A stretch of 64,000 bases of DNA from Riptortus pedestris. Lineage: Eukaryota; Arthropoda; Insecta; Hemiptera; Alydidae. The stretch is from the NCBI GenBank assembly GCA_019009955.1, contig CM032231.1, positions 109,277,501 to 109,341,500 on the forward strand, given 5' to 3'. Shown here piece by piece: positions 63,867 to 64,000 of this stretch. Below the pieces are notes generated by a model, which did no database searches, was not told where the DNA came from, and worked only from the letters and a program-made list of their open reading frames with translations. Every line of letters starts with the position of its first letter. Within the stretch, counting starts at the first letter, position 1. The translations under genes were made by a program, and so were the position numbers.

Positions 63867-64000
63867 AAAATATTTATTTATTATTTATTAACGTCCACCT
63901 TTTGCAGCTAAGGCTAATTGGGACGGGTTATCTACAGGTTACCGCCCATTTCTAGCCAAGGTGGATATTATTTAATGGATTCTGTCACTAAATAATTTCC
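63867..64000 (-). mobile_element. SINE, cut by window edge
   Basis: Plus-strand TTTATTATTTATTAACGTCC, ACCTTTTGCAGCTAAGGCTA, GGGACGGGTTATCTACAGGT and TCTGTCACTAAATAATTTCC: tail and body in reverse. The tRNA-like head would lie past 64000. Confidence 0.75.

Overview
The window looks like repeat-dominated nuclear DNA from an invertebrate, most likely an arthropod. It is AT-rich, has no bacterial-style gene packing, and carries animal transposon classes (Merlin, PIF/Harbinger, Tc1/mariner, Penelope-like, non-LTR with RNase H, tRNA-derived SINEs, rolling-circle elements). I found no host protein gene that I can name. The lineage call is inference; the species cannot be read from this window.

Two families explain most of the sequence. 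RC2 is a Helentron/HINE-type (INE-1-like) non-autonomous rolling-circle element. Its left end is AGCAGATTTCCC inside a 20-bp palindrome. About 100-130 bp in it has a (TA)n tract, flanked by ...GTCCGTTCAAAA and TTTGTCTGTTAACAC.... Its right end repeats the left end in inverted form (GGGAAATCTGCT), then has a small hairpin (ACGCAG CCC CTGCGT) and ACGGACTTTT. I count about 30 whole or partial copies on both strands, and they account for most of the TA microsatellites. RC1 is a Helitron-like element: 5' TCTATATATATAAAA, a (GTTT)n tract, a variable number of ~280-310-bp modules, then a 3' hairpin CCCGG/CCGGG about 10 nt before a terminal CTAG, between A and T target bases.

Layout: 1-5000 holds RC2 copies and a 5'-truncated non-LTR retrotransposon (minus strand) broken by one TGA. 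5200-6400 is a decayed Penelope-like element (RT end plus GIY-YIG). 6680-7336 and 24429-25087 are two copies of a long-inverted-repeat element with 12-13-bp target duplications. 8-31 kb is a mosaic of RC2, RC1, SINEs, an unclassified dispersed repeat, a PIF/Harbinger element with a short MADF-like reading frame, a 335-bp palindromic MITE and a Tc1/mariner-type element. 31-42.8 kb is mainly RC2 with a degraded coding remnant. At 42815-44001 is an intact-looking Merlin transposon: 28-bp perfect TIRs, 8-bp TSD and a full 294-codon DDE transposase. It is the only clearly intact gene in the window. 44-55.8 kb is a head-to-tail array of RC1 elements. 55.8-64 kb mixes RC1/RC2 remnants, SINEs, a 32-bp and a 36-bp tandem repeat, and an unexplained 215-codon open frame.

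The genes do not form a pathway. The window is a record of transposition: SINE into RC2, non-LTR beside RC2, Merlin at the 5' edge of a Helitron, RC elements beside RC elements. Coordinates of repeat edges are by eye and may be off by several bases; TIR/TSD coordinates given as exact were checked base by base.
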